NCBI RefSeq assembly: GCF_002116905.1
Contig: NZ_CP015118.1
Span: 2,728,001-2,792,000 of the forward strand
Direction of reading: 5' to 3'
DNA from: Piscinibacter gummiphilus
Lineage (GTDB): Bacteria > Pseudomonadota > Gammaproteobacteria > Burkholderiales > Burkholderiaceae_C
Length of the DNA: 64,000 nucleotides
This document shows, piece after piece, positions 29,295 through 37,997 of this stretch. The stretch's first letter is position 1. Every line of letters starts with the position of its first letter. The position numbers and the translations under genes are program-made. Below the pieces are notes generated by a model. That model did no database searches. It had not been told where the DNA came from and saw only the letters and a program-made list of their open reading frames with translations.

Positions 29295-30212
29295 TTACCC
29301 GAGGTTCATTTCGCCCGGTTCGGACTCCGGCGCGCCGCGGTCCAGGCGCTCGAACTCCGAGATCACCTGCGCGCCGAGCAGCAGCAGCGCGGCGGCGAAC
29401 TCGAGGCTCAGCAGCACGGCGATGGCCGTGGTGAGCGAGCCGTACACCACGGTGACCTGGGACAGCGTCGCGAAGTACCACAGCAACACCCGGCGGGTGA
29501 GTTCCCACAGCACCGCGGCGGTGACCCCGCCCACCAGCGCGTGCCGCAGGCGCAGCCGGCCCACGGGCATCACGAGGTAGATGGACGTGAGCACGGCCAC
29601 CTCGCCGGCGAAGCCGAGCAGGTACAGCAGCACGCCGGAGATCCCGTGGAGCGACCAGTCGGCGCCGAGGAATCGCACCTGTTCGTCGCCCAGCACCTCG
29701 AGCATGCCGGCCACCGTCGTGATCAGCAGCAGGCCCACGCCGAGGCACACGATGTAGCAGTAGGGCAGCACCGCCGAGACGAGGAAGTGGCGCCGCCGGA
29801 TCGCCACGCGGTGCAGGAAGATCACGGACATCGCGTTCTCGAGCACCGTGAATGCGAGCGAGCTGAAGAAGAGCATCGTCACGAGCAGCACCCAGCCCAT
29901 GAGGTCACGGTGGCCGAGGAAGTTCGACAGCTCGTTCACGATGGCGCGCGACTGGCCGGGCACGAGCCATTCGAGGTAACGCGCGATGGTGTCGAGCAGT
30001 TCGGCCTGGTCCACCACGTGGGACAGAGCGATCACCGCGAGGATCAGCATCGGCACCAGGGACAGCAGGGCGTAGTACGCGACCGCGCCCGCGAGCAGCA
30101 GCCCCTGGTTCGCCCGGAAGGCCTTGAGCACCCGCCACGAGAAGCCGACGGGGTTGCGCGCCACCAGGCGCAGGTGCCGGAACAGGAGTCGGGGGTGCAT
30201 CGGGCGGCTCAT
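29295..30212 (-). CDS. YihY/BrkB-family inner-membrane protein
   Basis: A 305-residue polytopic membrane protein of the YihY (formerly RNase BN) family. Six hydrophobic helices are visible, starting LLLAGAVAYYALLSLVPMLI. The family is present in most bacteria but its role is unsettled; BrkB was linked to serum resistance in Bordetella. The start at 30212 (MSRPMHPRLL) is chosen; an upstream in-frame Met at 30287 lacks support. An acidic tail (PESEPGEMN) ends the protein. Confidence 0.86.
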   Translation of the reverse strand: MSRPMHPRLLFRHLRLVARNPVGFSWRVLKAFRANQGLLLAGAVAYYALLSLVPMLILAVIALSHVVDQAELLDTIARYLEWLVPGQSRAIVNELSNFLGHRDLMGWVLLVTMLFFSSLAFTVLENAMSVIFLHRVAIRRRHFLVSAVLPYCYIVCLGVGLLLITTVAGMLEVLGDEQVRFLGADWSLHGISGVLLYLLGFAGEVAVLTSIYLVMPVGRLRLRHALVGGVTAAVLWELTRRVLLWYFATLSQVTVVYGSLTTAIAVLLSLEFAAALLLLGAQVISEFERLDRGAPESEPGEMNLG

Positions 30213-30361
30213 CGTGCGCCGAGGGTCGCGGTGACCCCCCCATCCGCGTGCCGGATTGCCCGAGGCGACAAGGGTCGGCGCGAACACCGCTGGACGCCGG
30301 CGAACCGCTGTGTAAGATCAAGGCGTCTCCCGGGAGCCCGGGCGACATCGAGGAGCGAGCC

Positions 30362-30625
30362 GTGATCGAAAAGGTGTTGGCGGGGGCCGGGTTGGCCGTG
30401 TGTGTGGTGATGCTGCTGAGGCTGTGCCTCGGCGTGCGAGCCCGGATGCGGTTCGACCACGCGGTGCGTTCCGTCGCGCGCCTGCCCATGCTGGCGGTGC
30501 ACCGGGTGCGAGCTGCCCGCGGTGCGGCCGAAGCCATCCGCCGCGCCAAGTCCTCCGACGGCGACTGGCAGGGGAACGTCTACACCCCGAAGTCGTTCAA
30601 CAAGCGGCCGCGCAAGCCGCACTGA
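30362..30625 (+). CDS. Small single-span membrane protein
   Basis: An 87-residue protein. GTG 30362 follows GAGGAG by 6 nt, which decides the start. One hydrophobic helix (VLAGAGLAVCVVMLLRLCL) is followed by a strongly basic cytoplasmic-looking tail with WQGNVYTPKSFNKRP. The tail pattern looks conserved rather than random, but I do not recognise a family. It is divergent from the YihY gene. Confidence 0.68.
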   Translation: MIEKVLAGAGLAVCVVMLLRLCLGVRARMRFDHAVRSVARLPMLAVHRVRAARGAAEAIRRAKSSDGDWQGNVYTPKSFNKRPRKPH

Positions 30626-30648
30626 CGTCCCGCCCTTCAGCGCCTTGT

Positions 30649-30999
30649 TCAGCGCTTGCGGGCCTGCAGCCCGGAACGCGATTCCGCATGAGGTGCCCGC
30701 TTGGCCGCCGGTGCGGACGCGCGCGACCGCGGTGAGCGGCGTTCGGACGCGTGAGGGGCCGGTGGCGCGTCGGCCTCCGCGGGCGGGGCCACCTGGCCGA
30801 TGGGCGATTGGCCCGGCGGGGTCAGCGTCGCGAGCCAGAAGCTCCACCACGCACGGGTGGAACTGACGACGGTGTCCCAGGCGCGGGCCTGCAGCACGAA
30901 CGCCTGCTCCGGCGTCCACGGCGAACGGTACAACTTCGGATCGTCCACCGCCGGCGGGTCTCCGGGGCCCGGGGCCCACAGCGAGTTCCAGTGCCACAT
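30649..30999 (-). CDS. Small Trp-rich N-terminal protein of unknown function
   Basis: A 116-residue protein. The N-terminal half is Trp-rich with a helical stretch (SPWTPEQAFVLQARAWDTVV, then RAWWSFWLATL) that could be amphipathic or membrane-bound. The C-terminal half is a Pro/Arg/Ser-rich tail (SERRSPRSRASAPAAKR). GGGAGCC before the ATG at 30999 supports the start. A phasin-like surface protein is one possibility; nothing confirms it. Confidence 0.62.
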   Translation of the reverse strand: MWHWNSLWAPGPGDPPAVDDPKLYRSPWTPEQAFVLQARAWDTVVSSTRAWWSFWLATLTPPGQSPIGQVAPPAEADAPPAPHASERRSPRSRASAPAAKRAPHAESRSGLQARKR

Positions 31000-31088
31000 G
31001 ATCGGCTCCCTTGGCTGCCCTGAGACAACGAACTTAGCGCAGCCGCTGTCCCGGGTCAACGCCTGGCCGTCAATGACCCTCGTGGGGT

Positions 31089-31583
31089 TCAGGCACGGCG
31101 GCTGCGTCCCACCACCGCGGCCGCCACGGCGGCCAGCAGCACGAACATCGCGAGACTCCAGTAGGCGAACGGCACGCCCAGCACCGACACCGACGCCTCG
31201 GCGCAGCTGGCCGTCGCGCTGAACACCGACGGCAGGGCCGAGTCGAGGCCGAGGCCGCTCACCACCTTGTCGGCGAAGGTCAGGTTGCACGAGAAGCTCG
31301 CGGCGGCCACGTTGTGCTGGTACAGCGCCGCGGCCACGCCGGACACCGAGAGCAGCAGCGCGAGGCTCGCGAGCGGCACGCGCACGACCCGCGCGCGCAC
31401 CAGCGCGGCGGCGGCGCACACGATCGCGATCACGACGTAGATCACCCGCTGCAGCACGCACCACGGGCAGGGCTCCATGTGGCCCACGTACTGCGCGACC
31501 AGGGCCAGGGCCAGCGCCGCGACGCAGGCCGCGGCCATGCCCCACAGCAGCCGCGCCGTGAGGTCGGGGGTGGAGGTGGCCAT
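31089..31583 (-). CDS. dsbB: Disulfide bond formation protein DsbB
   Basis: A 164-residue inner-membrane protein that reoxidises DsbA and passes electrons to quinone. Four helices are visible. The first redox pair is Cys39-Cys42 in EPCPWCVLQR; the second is Cys99 in SFSCNLTF and Cys127 in ATASCAEA. This is the expected DsbB layout. It overlaps no neighbour; RidA is 2 nt upstream on the same strand. Confidence 0.93.
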   Translation of the reverse strand: MATSTPDLTARLLWGMAAACVAALALALVAQYVGHMEPCPWCVLQRVIYVVIAIVCAAAALVRARVVRVPLASLALLLSVSGVAAALYQHNVAAASFSCNLTFADKVVSGLGLDSALPSVFSATASCAEASVSVLGVPFAYWSLAMFVLLAAVAAAVVGRSRRA

Positions 31584-31585
31584 GG

Positions 31586-32041
31586 TCAGGCGACCTCGGC
31601 GATCAGTTCGATCTCGACGCAGGCACCCAGCGGGATCTGCGCGACCCCGAAGGCGCTGCGCGCGTGCGTGCCCTTGTCGCCGAAGACTTCGCCGATCAGT
31701 TCCGAGCAGCCGTTCGTGACGAGGTGCTGTTCGGTGAAGGTGGACGTGCTGTTGACGAGGCTCATCACCTTGACGATGCGGGTCACCGTGTTGAGGTCGC
31801 CCACGGCGGCGTGCAGCGTGCCGAGCAGGTCGATGGCGACCGCGCGTGCGGCGAGCTTGCCCGTGGCCGTGTCGACGTCCAGGCCCAGCTGGCCCACCCA
31901 GGGCTTGCCGTCGCGCTTGGCGATGTGGCCCGACAGGAACACGAGGTTGCCGGTGCGCACGAACGGCACGTACGCGGCGGCGGGAATGGCGACGGGCGGC
32001 AACTCGATGCCGAGGGCTTTCAGGCGGTCGTATACGGACAT
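31586..32041 (-). CDS. RidA-family reactive imine/enamine deaminase
   Basis: A 151-residue protein of the RidA/YjgF superfamily, in the longer YER057c/atypical branch (MSVYDRLKALGIELPPVAIP). RidA hydrolyses 2-aminoacrylate and related reactive intermediates. The substrate arginine of classic RidA is not obvious here, so it could be a Rid2-7 type. The ATG at 32041 is chosen. DsbB starts 2 nt downstream of its stop, an unrelated pairing that may just reflect compact gene order. Confidence 0.85.
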   Translation of the reverse strand: MSVYDRLKALGIELPPVAIPAAAYVPFVRTGNLVFLSGHIAKRDGKPWVGQLGLDVDTATGKLAARAVAIDLLGTLHAAVGDLNTVTRIVKVMSLVNSTSTFTEQHLVTNGCSELIGEVFGDKGTHARSAFGVAQIPLGACVEIELIAEVA

Positions 32042-32114
32042 GGTTCTGCAGGGGATGGGCCGGGAGGCCGATCCTACACTCGCCCCCGCGGGCTGTCTGG
32101 GTCCGGGGAATCTC

Positions 32115-34529
32115 GTGGTGTGGACTCGGCTCTCCTTCTCCTGGCGTTTCGCTGCGCTCGGCCTCGCGTGGCTCGGCGGGGCCTTCGCCCACCTGCAGCT
32201 GGCGGTGCTGCCGGACCAGGGCACGCTGGCCACGCTGCTCGGCGCATCGCTGGCCGGTGGTGCGGTCGCCGCGCGGTGGCCGCACGCGCGCGTCCTGCTC
32301 GTGCCGGTGGCCGCGGTGCTGTCGTTCGCCCTGGCGTCGGCGCACGCGTCCTGGCGCCTGGCCGATGCCCTGGCGGCGTCGCTGGAGCGCGAAGACCTGG
32401 TGGTGGATGGCGTGGTGGCCTCGTTGCCGCAGGTGTCCGAACAGGGCGTGCGCTTCCGGTTCGAGGTCGAGTCCGCCCGTTTCGGGAACGAGGCGGTTCG
32501 GGTGCCGGCCGTCGTCCAGCTGGGCTGGTTCTCGGGTTGGGGCGGTGCGCCCCAGGATGCGCACGGCCGGCCCGCTCGTGCGGCCCCGGCCGACCCGTTG
32601 CCCGAGGTGCGAGCCGGTGACCGGTGGCGGTTCGCCGTGCGCCTGCGCCGCCCCCACGGGCTGCGCAACCCGCACGGCTTCGACCACGAGCTGTTTCTCT
32701 TCGAGCAGGGCGTGCGGGCCGTCGGCACGGTCCGGCCCGGGGCCGTGCGGCTGGGCGTGTCGTGGCGGCATCCGGTGGAACGGTTGCGCCAGCACGTGCG
32801 CGACGACCTGATCGCCACGGTGGCCGACCGGCGCGCGGCCGGGGTGCTGGCGGCGCTGGCCGTCGGGGACCAGTCGGCCATCGCATCGGACGACTGGCGC
32901 ATCTTCCGCGACACCGGGATCAGCCACCTCGTGTCCGTGAGCGGAGTCCACGTCACGATGTTCGCGTGGCTGGCCGGGCTGCTGCTGAACGCGGCGTGGG
33001 CCCGCGCGGGACCGGCGAGCCTGTGGGTGCCGGCGCCGATGGCCGCGCGCGTGGGCGGGGTGCTGGCGGCCGCGGCCTACGCGCTGTTCGCGGGCTGGGG
33101 CGTGCCGGCGCAGCGCACGGTGCTGATGCTCGCCACCGTCACGGTGCTGCAGATGGGCGGGCGGCGCTGGCCGCTCGGGCTCACGCTGCTGGTGGCGGCC
33201 GTGGTGGTGTGTGCGGCCGACCCGTGGGCGCTGAACCAGTCGGGGTTCTGGCTGTCGTTCGCGGCGGTGGCGCTGCTGCTGGCCGCATCGCCAGAGGGCG
33301 GCGTGCGGCAGGGCGCGCCGCTGCGGCGAGCCTGGCTCGTGTTGCACGATGGCGCGCGCACGCAGGCCGTCGCCACCGTCGGGCTGGCCCCGCTGACGCT
33401 GGTGTTGTTCCAGCAGGTGTCGATCGTCGGGTTCGCCGCGAACCTCGTGGCCATTCCCGCCGTCACGCTCGTGGTCACGCCGCTCGCGCTGGGTGGCGTG
33501 GTCCTGGCGCCGTTGTGGTGGCTCGGGGCCTGGGTGATCCAGCAGTCGAACGGGCTGCTGCTCTGGCTCGCCCGCATGCCGGGTGCGGTGTGGACCGCGG
33601 CGGCCGCGCCGCCGTGGGCCCAGGTGGCGGGTGTGTTCGGCGCGGTGCTCGCGGTGATGCCGCTGCCATGGCGGCTGCGCCTGCTGGCCGTGCCGCTGCT
33701 CGTGCCGCTGGCGGCGCCCGCGGTGCCACGCCCGGCCGAGGGACGCTACGAGGTGCTGGCGGCCGACGTGGGGCAGGGCAGCGCGGTGCTGGTCCGCACG
33801 CGCACCCGGCTGCTGCTGTACGACACGGGGCCGGCGTACGGCGGCGAGGCCAACGCGGGCGAACGGGTGCTGGCGCCATTGCTGCGGGCGCGGGGCGAGG
33901 ACCGCATCGACCGGCTCGTGCTGAGCCACCGCGACACCGATCACGTGGGCGGGGCCGGCCCGCTGCTCGACCGGTGGCCGGTCGGCGAGCTGCTCGGGTC
34001 GCTCGAACCAGGCCATCGCCTGCTGGGGCTCGCCTCGTCCGACCGGCGCTGCGACGCGGGCCAGTCGTGGACGTGGGACGGCGTGCGGTTCGATGTGCTG
34101 CATCCACCGGCGTCCGACCACGCCCGGCCGCTCAAGCCCAACGCCAAGTCGTGTGTGGTGCGGATCAGCGGCCCGCAGGGCAGCGTGCTGCTCGCCGGCG
34201 ACATCGAACGTGCCCAGGAGGCGGGCCTCGTGGCCACGGGCGTGCCGCTCGCGAGCGACGTGCTGCTCGTGCCGCACCACGGCAGCCGCACCTCGTCCAC
34301 CGCGGCCTTCCTCGATGCGGTGCGGCCGTCGGTCGCCGTGATCCAGTCCGGGCACCTCAACCGCTTCGGACATCCGGTGGCGGAGGTGCTGGACCGGTTG
34401 CGCGCGCGCGGGGCTAGGGTGGTCGAGAGCCCGTCGTGCGGTGCCTGGCACTGGGACGGCGACGGGCCGCCCACGACGGCCCGCTGCACGAGGCCCGGGA
34501 CGCGGCGCTACTGGCACCACCCGGGCTGA
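32115..34529 (+). CDS. comEC: ComEC/Rec2 DNA uptake channel
   Basis: An 804-residue membrane protein that carries single-stranded DNA across the inner membrane in natural transformation. An N-terminal helix pair is followed by an OB-like domain, then the Competence domain with SHLVSVSGVHVTMFAW, several helices, and a C-terminal beta-lactamase-like domain with LSHRDTDHVGGAG and LVPHHGSRTSS. The start is unsure: GTG 32115 or 32118 follow GGGGAA; an ATG at 32040 is also in frame but would overlap the ridA start. It is divergent from ridA. Confidence 0.93.
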   Translation: MVWTRLSFSWRFAALGLAWLGGAFAHLQLAVLPDQGTLATLLGASLAGGAVAARWPHARVLLVPVAAVLSFALASAHASWRLADALAASLEREDLVVDGVVASLPQVSEQGVRFRFEVESARFGNEAVRVPAVVQLGWFSGWGGAPQDAHGRPARAAPADPLPEVRAGDRWRFAVRLRRPHGLRNPHGFDHELFLFEQGVRAVGTVRPGAVRLGVSWRHPVERLRQHVRDDLIATVADRRAAGVLAALAVGDQSAIASDDWRIFRDTGISHLVSVSGVHVTMFAWLAGLLLNAAWARAGPASLWVPAPMAARVGGVLAAAAYALFAGWGVPAQRTVLMLATVTVLQMGGRRWPLGLTLLVAAVVVCAADPWALNQSGFWLSFAAVALLLAASPEGGVRQGAPLRRAWLVLHDGARTQAVATVGLAPLTLVLFQQVSIVGFAANLVAIPAVTLVVTPLALGGVVLAPLWWLGAWVIQQSNGLLLWLARMPGAVWTAAAAPPWAQVAGVFGAVLAVMPLPWRLRLLAVPLLVPLAAPAVPRPAEGRYEVLAADVGQGSAVLVRTRTRLLLYDTGPAYGGEANAGERVLAPLLRARGEDRIDRLVLSHRDTDHVGGAGPLLDRWPVGELLGSLEPGHRLLGLASSDRRCDAGQSWTWDGVRFDVLHPPASDHARPLKPNAKSCVVRISGPQGSVLLAGDIERAQEAGLVATGVPLASDVLLVPHHGSRTSSTAAFLDAVRPSVAVIQSGHLNRFGHPVAEVLDRLRARGARVVESPSCGAWHWDGDGPPTTARCTRPGTRRYWHHPG

Positions 34530-34554
34530 CCGACGAGGCCGGCCCGGAGGCCGT

Positions 34555-35406
34555 TCAGACCTTCAGCGTGCGCTCGACGTCCGTCAGCTTGTAGCGGGCC
34601 AGCGCGAGGTTGCCCTTGTTCTTGTCGAGCACGAGGTACAGGAACAGGCCGGCGTTGTTCGGCACGAGGCGGATCAGGTGGTACTGGTCGCCGAGGGTGA
34701 TCAGGATGTCCTCGATGCCCTTTTTCAGGCCGAGGGACTCCATCGTCTGCAGCTTGGCGCGAACCACCTGCGAGTTGCCGGCCGCAGCCAGGTCGAGGTT
34801 GAGTCCGCTGCCGGCCTGGGCGAGGCACATGCCGCTACGGTAGTCGACGAGGGCGGCGGCGAGGGCGCCGTCGATGGACATGGCGGTGTCCATCGACTGC
34901 TTCAGGTTGGTGCTCATGGTGTCTTTCGTGCTGTCTTGCGAAGGTTGAAGAGAAGCGATTCCGTACAGGCTGGAGAGCTTGTTGAACTCTTCGATCAGCA
35001 CGAACCACAGGGTTTCCGGGCTGCTGTCGGGCAGCCGGTAGGCATGCGCCACCGCGGCGTGCGCGGTGGCCATGGGTTTCAGCGTGACTTCCTCGACGAT
35101 CGCGCTGGGCATCAGGAAGATGCGGATGCACGGGATGTTCGCGTCGAGGGCCTGCTGCAGCAGCCGCTCGGCCTCGCGGACCGAACCGGGGCCGGCGATG
35201 AAGACGAGCGCGCGCGGGCCGTCTTCGGCATGGAAGTCGTCGTGGGGGTGGGTGGGCCGGGTCCATTCGATCGCCGGCGCGCCGGGACCGCCGAGGGCAA
35301 TGACCTTGATCGTCTCCGATGGGGACTGGATCACGCCGACCTGTGCGATCGCCTGTGAACCCAGCCGCGACGTCAGGTCGATGACCCGTACGCCTGTACT
35401 GCTCAT
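34555..35406 (-). CDS. Two-domain protein ending in a roadblock/LC7 domain
   Basis: One open frame of 283 residues. The C-terminal 120 residues (from MSTNLKQSMDTAMSIDGALA) form a roadblock/LC7-like domain, a GTPase-partner fold; I recall nearly identical stand-alone proteins in other Burkholderiales. The first 164 residues (MSSTGVRVIDLTSRLG, ALDANIPCIRIFLMPSA) are a separate alpha/beta domain of unknown function. The Met at 34917 could be an internal start making the roadblock protein alone; only a weak Shine-Dalgarno (AAAGA) precedes it. A terminator-like hairpin sits just before the start codon. Confidence 0.76.
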   Translation of the reverse strand: MSSTGVRVIDLTSRLGSQAIAQVGVIQSPSETIKVIALGGPGAPAIEWTRPTHPHDDFHAEDGPRALVFIAGPGSVREAERLLQQALDANIPCIRIFLMPSAIVEEVTLKPMATAHAAVAHAYRLPDSSPETLWFVLIEEFNKLSSLYGIASLQPSQDSTKDTMSTNLKQSMDTAMSIDGALAAALVDYRSGMCLAQAGSGLNLDLAAAGNSQVVRAKLQTMESLGLKKGIEDILITLGDQYHLIRLVPNNAGLFLYLVLDKNKGNLALARYKLTDVERTLKV

Positions 35407-35418
35407 CACTTGTTCCCG

Positions 35419-35445
35419 AAAAAAAGCCGCTCGTCGTTGAGCGGC
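35419..35445 (-). terminator. Intrinsic terminator hairpin 12 nt before the roadblock gene start
   Basis: On the minus strand GCCGCTC pairs with GAGCGGC around AACGAC, followed by seven Ts (35419-35425). It is a textbook terminator, but it lies in the leader of the gene it precedes rather than after a gene on that strand: the next minus-strand gene ends at 35909, with a plus-strand gene between. It could be an attenuator, or the terminator of a short leader RNA. An in-frame ATG at 35475 would place it inside the coding region. Confidence 0.75.
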
Positions 35446-35633
35446 GGACCGGGCAGTCTGTTTCGTGCGGCCCATCCTGACATCCCCGCACACGAGGGGG
35501 CATGGTCTTGCAATCAGGGGTTTCCCCAAATACCGCACGAAGTACCCGCCGGCGTCCGGCGTGATGTGTGACCGGTTCCATTCTGGCGACGGCTGGTGAA
35601 CACCGGGCGCGCCGGATCAGGGAGAATTCCGGG

Positions 35634-35900
35634 ATGTCGTTCGTTTCCTTCGATGCCCTCGTGCCCGTTGCCGGCGCCATCGCGGTCTCCGTGGTGGTTC
35701 TCGGCGTGTGGGGCTGGCGCCGGGCCACCGCCTCACGGCGCGAAGAGCGCCGCCGGGCCGCCGACCGGGCGCAGCGGCGCGCGCGCGCCGAAGCCTGGTG
35801 GCGCCAGCACAGCCTGAGCACCTTGCCGCATTCGCGGTTCTTCGAGTCGGTGCTCGACGATCCGCCGAGCATCTTCGCTTCCAGCCGCCCGGGCCGATAG
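35634..35900 (+). CDS. Small single-span membrane protein
   Basis: An 88-residue protein. AGGGAG about 9 nt before ATG 35634 supports the start. One helix (VPVAGAIAVSVVVLGVWGW) is followed by an Arg-rich segment with an EAWWRQHSLSTLPHSRFFES motif. No family recognised. It converges on the GFA-family gene with 8 nt between stops. Confidence 0.65.
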   Translation: MSFVSFDALVPVAGAIAVSVVVLGVWGWRRATASRREERRRAADRAQRRARAEAWWRQHSLSTLPHSRFFESVLDDPPSIFASSRPGR

Positions 35901-35908
35901 GGCCCAGG

Positions 35909-36316
35909 CTAGCCGGGCTTCGGAATCCAGCGGTCGTGGTGCGGGCGGTCCTCGGCGCCGTCGAACCAGCGGGCCCGCGAGGCCCAGAAGGCGTGGGCTT
36001 CGACGTCGGCCGTGACCGGCTCGTCGAGCAGGCCCATGCGCAGCCGCACCACACCGGGCAGGTCCGTGCGTTCGCTGTAGAGCGGTGAACCACAGCGGCC
36101 GCAGAACCACCGGCGCTTGCCCGGAGTCGACTCGTACGCCGTGAGCGTGTCCGTGTCCGACGTGAAGACCACGTCGTCGCGGCGCACGGGTGCGTTCGTC
36201 GCGAACGGGGTGCCCTGGGCGCGGCGGCAGTCCGTGCAGTGGCACACCTGGACCGGGGCGAGCGGTCCGTCGATTCGGAAGCGGACGGCGCCGCAAAGGC
36301 ATTGGCCGGTGATCAT
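35909..36316 (-). CDS. GFA/CENP-V-domain zinc protein
   Basis: A 135-residue protein of the glutathione-dependent formaldehyde-activating (GFA) fold. The zinc-binding cysteines are in TGQCLCGAVRF, QVCHCTDCRRAQG and WFCGRCGSPLY, the family pattern. Gfa itself makes S-hydroxymethylglutathione; most homologs are uncharacterised and may bind thiols. The ATG at 36316 is preceded by GAGGAG at 11 nt. It is divergent from the ATP-grasp operon. Confidence 0.87.
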   Translation of the reverse strand: MITGQCLCGAVRFRIDGPLAPVQVCHCTDCRRAQGTPFATNAPVRRDDVVFTSDTDTLTAYESTPGKRRWFCGRCGSPLYSERTDLPGVVRLRMGLLDEPVTADVEAHAFWASRARWFDGAEDRPHHDRWIPKPG

Positions 36317-36511
36317 GGTGATGTCATCTCCTCGCTGATTTTTTTCCATTGAACCATGCGCCCCGCGTTGGACGCACCCAGGACTTCGGTGGTACACCTG
36401 TCCCCGGCGTGGTGCGCAAACGACCGTGGGACCTCCCGCTTCACCGCCACGGTTCCCTCCACGCCTGCAAGCAGTGCGCACCTCTCGTCGCGCACCATCC
36501 CGGTGATCGTG

Positions 36512-36527
36512 TGGCCTGGAATTTGCT
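36512..36527 (+). promoter_or_regulatory. Candidate sigma-54 (RpoN) promoter of the ATP-grasp operon
   Basis: TGGCCTGGAATTTGCT matches the -24/-12 consensus: TGGC, then TTGCT, with GG at 36513-36514 and GC at 36525-36526 exactly 10 nt apart. The predicted start near 36538 is just ahead of the GAGGAGA RBS (36541-36547) and ATG 36556. Possible enhancer-binding sites upstream are GGTGCGCA (36411-36418) and its inverse TGCGCACC (36475-36482). No sigma-70 hexamers stand out. Confidence 0.6.
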
Positions 36528-36555
36528 AACCGTGATCTTCGAGGAGAGACCGCGA

Positions 36556-37992
36556 ATGACTTCGAGCTTTGACGAGATGCAAGCGAGCCGCGAGGAGGTG
36601 CGCGAGCACTACCGGCTCTATGACCGTTGGCTGTCACAGCAACCCGGCGACGTGATGCGTTCACGCCGCGAAGAGGCGGAGATGATCTTCCGCCGCGTGG
36701 GGATCACGTTCGCCGTCTACGGCGCGAAGGACGAGGACGGCAGCGGCACCGAACGCCTGATTCCCTTCGACCTGATCCCGCGCGTGATTCCCGCGCACGA
36801 GTGGGCCGAGATGGAGAAGGGGCTGGTGCAGCGGGTCACCGCGCTGAACCGCTTCATCCACGACGTCTACCACGGGCAGGACATCATCCGGGCCGGCATC
36901 GTGCCCGGCGACCAGATCTTCAAGAACGCGCAGTTCCGCCCCGAGATGATGGGGGTCGACGTGCCCGAGCGCGTCTACTCGCACATCAGCGGCATCGACA
37001 TCGTGCGCGCGGCCAACCCCGACGGCAGCGGCACCTACTACGTGCTGGAAGACAACCTCCGGGTGCCCAGCGGCGTGAGCTACATGCTCGAGAACCGCAA
37101 GATGATGATGCGGCTCTTCCCCGAGCTGTTCAGCCAGCACCGCGTGGCGCCGGTCGCGCACTATCCCGACCTGCTGCTCGAGACGCTGCGCGGGGTCGCC
37201 CCCGCCGCGGTCAACGACCCGACCGTCGTGGTGCTCACGCCCGGCATGTACAACAGCGCGTACTTCGAGCATGCGTTCCTCGCGCAGCAGATGGGCGTCG
37301 AACTCGTCGAGGGCCAGGACCTCTTCGTGCGCGACAACTTCGTCTACATGCGCACCACGCAGGGCCCGAAGCGCGTGGACGTGATCTACCGCCGCGTCGA
37401 CGACGACTTCCTCGACCCGCTCGCGTTCCGCCCCGACAGCACGCTCGGCTGCGCGGGCCTGCTGAGCGTGTACCGCGCGGGCAACGTGACGCTGTCGAAC
37501 GCCATCGGCACGGGCATCGCCGACGACAAGTCGATCTACCCGTACGTGCCGAAGATGATCGAGTTCTACCTCGGCGAGAAGCCCATCCTCAACAACGTGC
37601 CCACCTACCAGTGCCGCGAGGAGGAGGACCTCAAGTACGTGCTCGACCACCTGCCCGAGCTGGTGGTGAAGGAAGTGCACGGCGCGGGCGGCTACGGCAT
37701 GCTGGTGGGCCCGGCCTCCACGAAGGAGGAGATCGCCGAGTTCCGCAAGGTGCTGATCGCCAACGCGGCCGGCTACATCGCCCAGCCCACGCTCGCGCTG
37801 TCGACGTGCCCCACCTTCGTCGACAGCGGCATCGCGCCGCGCCACATCGACCTGCGCCCGTTCGTGCTGAGCGGCAAGGACGTGCAGATGGTGCCGGGCG
37901 GCCTGACCCGCGTCGCGCTCAAGGAAGGATCGCTCGTCGTCAACTCGTCGCAAGGCGGGGGTACAAAGGACACCTGGGTGCTGGAGGCCTGA
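36556..37992 (+). CDS. Circularly permuted ATP-grasp type 2 ligase
   Basis: A 478-residue protein of the CP_ATPgrasp_2 (DUF404/DUF407-like) family, predicted to form amide bonds using ATP. Recognisable segments are YGAKDEDGSGTERLIPFDLIP, the VLEDNLRVPSGVSYMLEN loop near residue 170, and VVKEVHGAGGYGMLVGP around residue 385, a nucleotide-binding Gly-rich loop. Known family members work with alpha-E and transglutaminase-like partners; no substrate has been proven. It is the first gene of a four-gene operon, with 5 nt before the next start. GAGGAGA precedes the ATG. Confidence 0.9.
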   Translation: MTSSFDEMQASREEVREHYRLYDRWLSQQPGDVMRSRREEAEMIFRRVGITFAVYGAKDEDGSGTERLIPFDLIPRVIPAHEWAEMEKGLVQRVTALNRFIHDVYHGQDIIRAGIVPGDQIFKNAQFRPEMMGVDVPERVYSHISGIDIVRAANPDGSGTYYVLEDNLRVPSGVSYMLENRKMMMRLFPELFSQHRVAPVAHYPDLLLETLRGVAPAAVNDPTVVVLTPGMYNSAYFEHAFLAQQMGVELVEGQDLFVRDNFVYMRTTQGPKRVDVIYRRVDDDFLDPLAFRPDSTLGCAGLLSVYRAGNVTLSNAIGTGIADDKSIYPYVPKMIEFYLGEKPILNNVPTYQCREEEDLKYVLDHLPELVVKEVHGAGGYGMLVGPASTKEEIAEFRKVLIANAAGYIAQPTLALSTCPTFVDSGIAPRHIDLRPFVLSGKDVQMVPGGLTRVALKEGSLVVNSSQGGGTKDTWVLEA

Positions 37993-37997
37993 ACAAC

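Noticed and set aside
35439..35475. A run reading MGRTKQTARSAAQRRAAFF upstream of the roadblock start resembles the histone H3 tail (ARTKQTARKS).
   Set aside because: Short chance similarity in an upstream extension that includes the terminator hairpin; no evidence it is translated.
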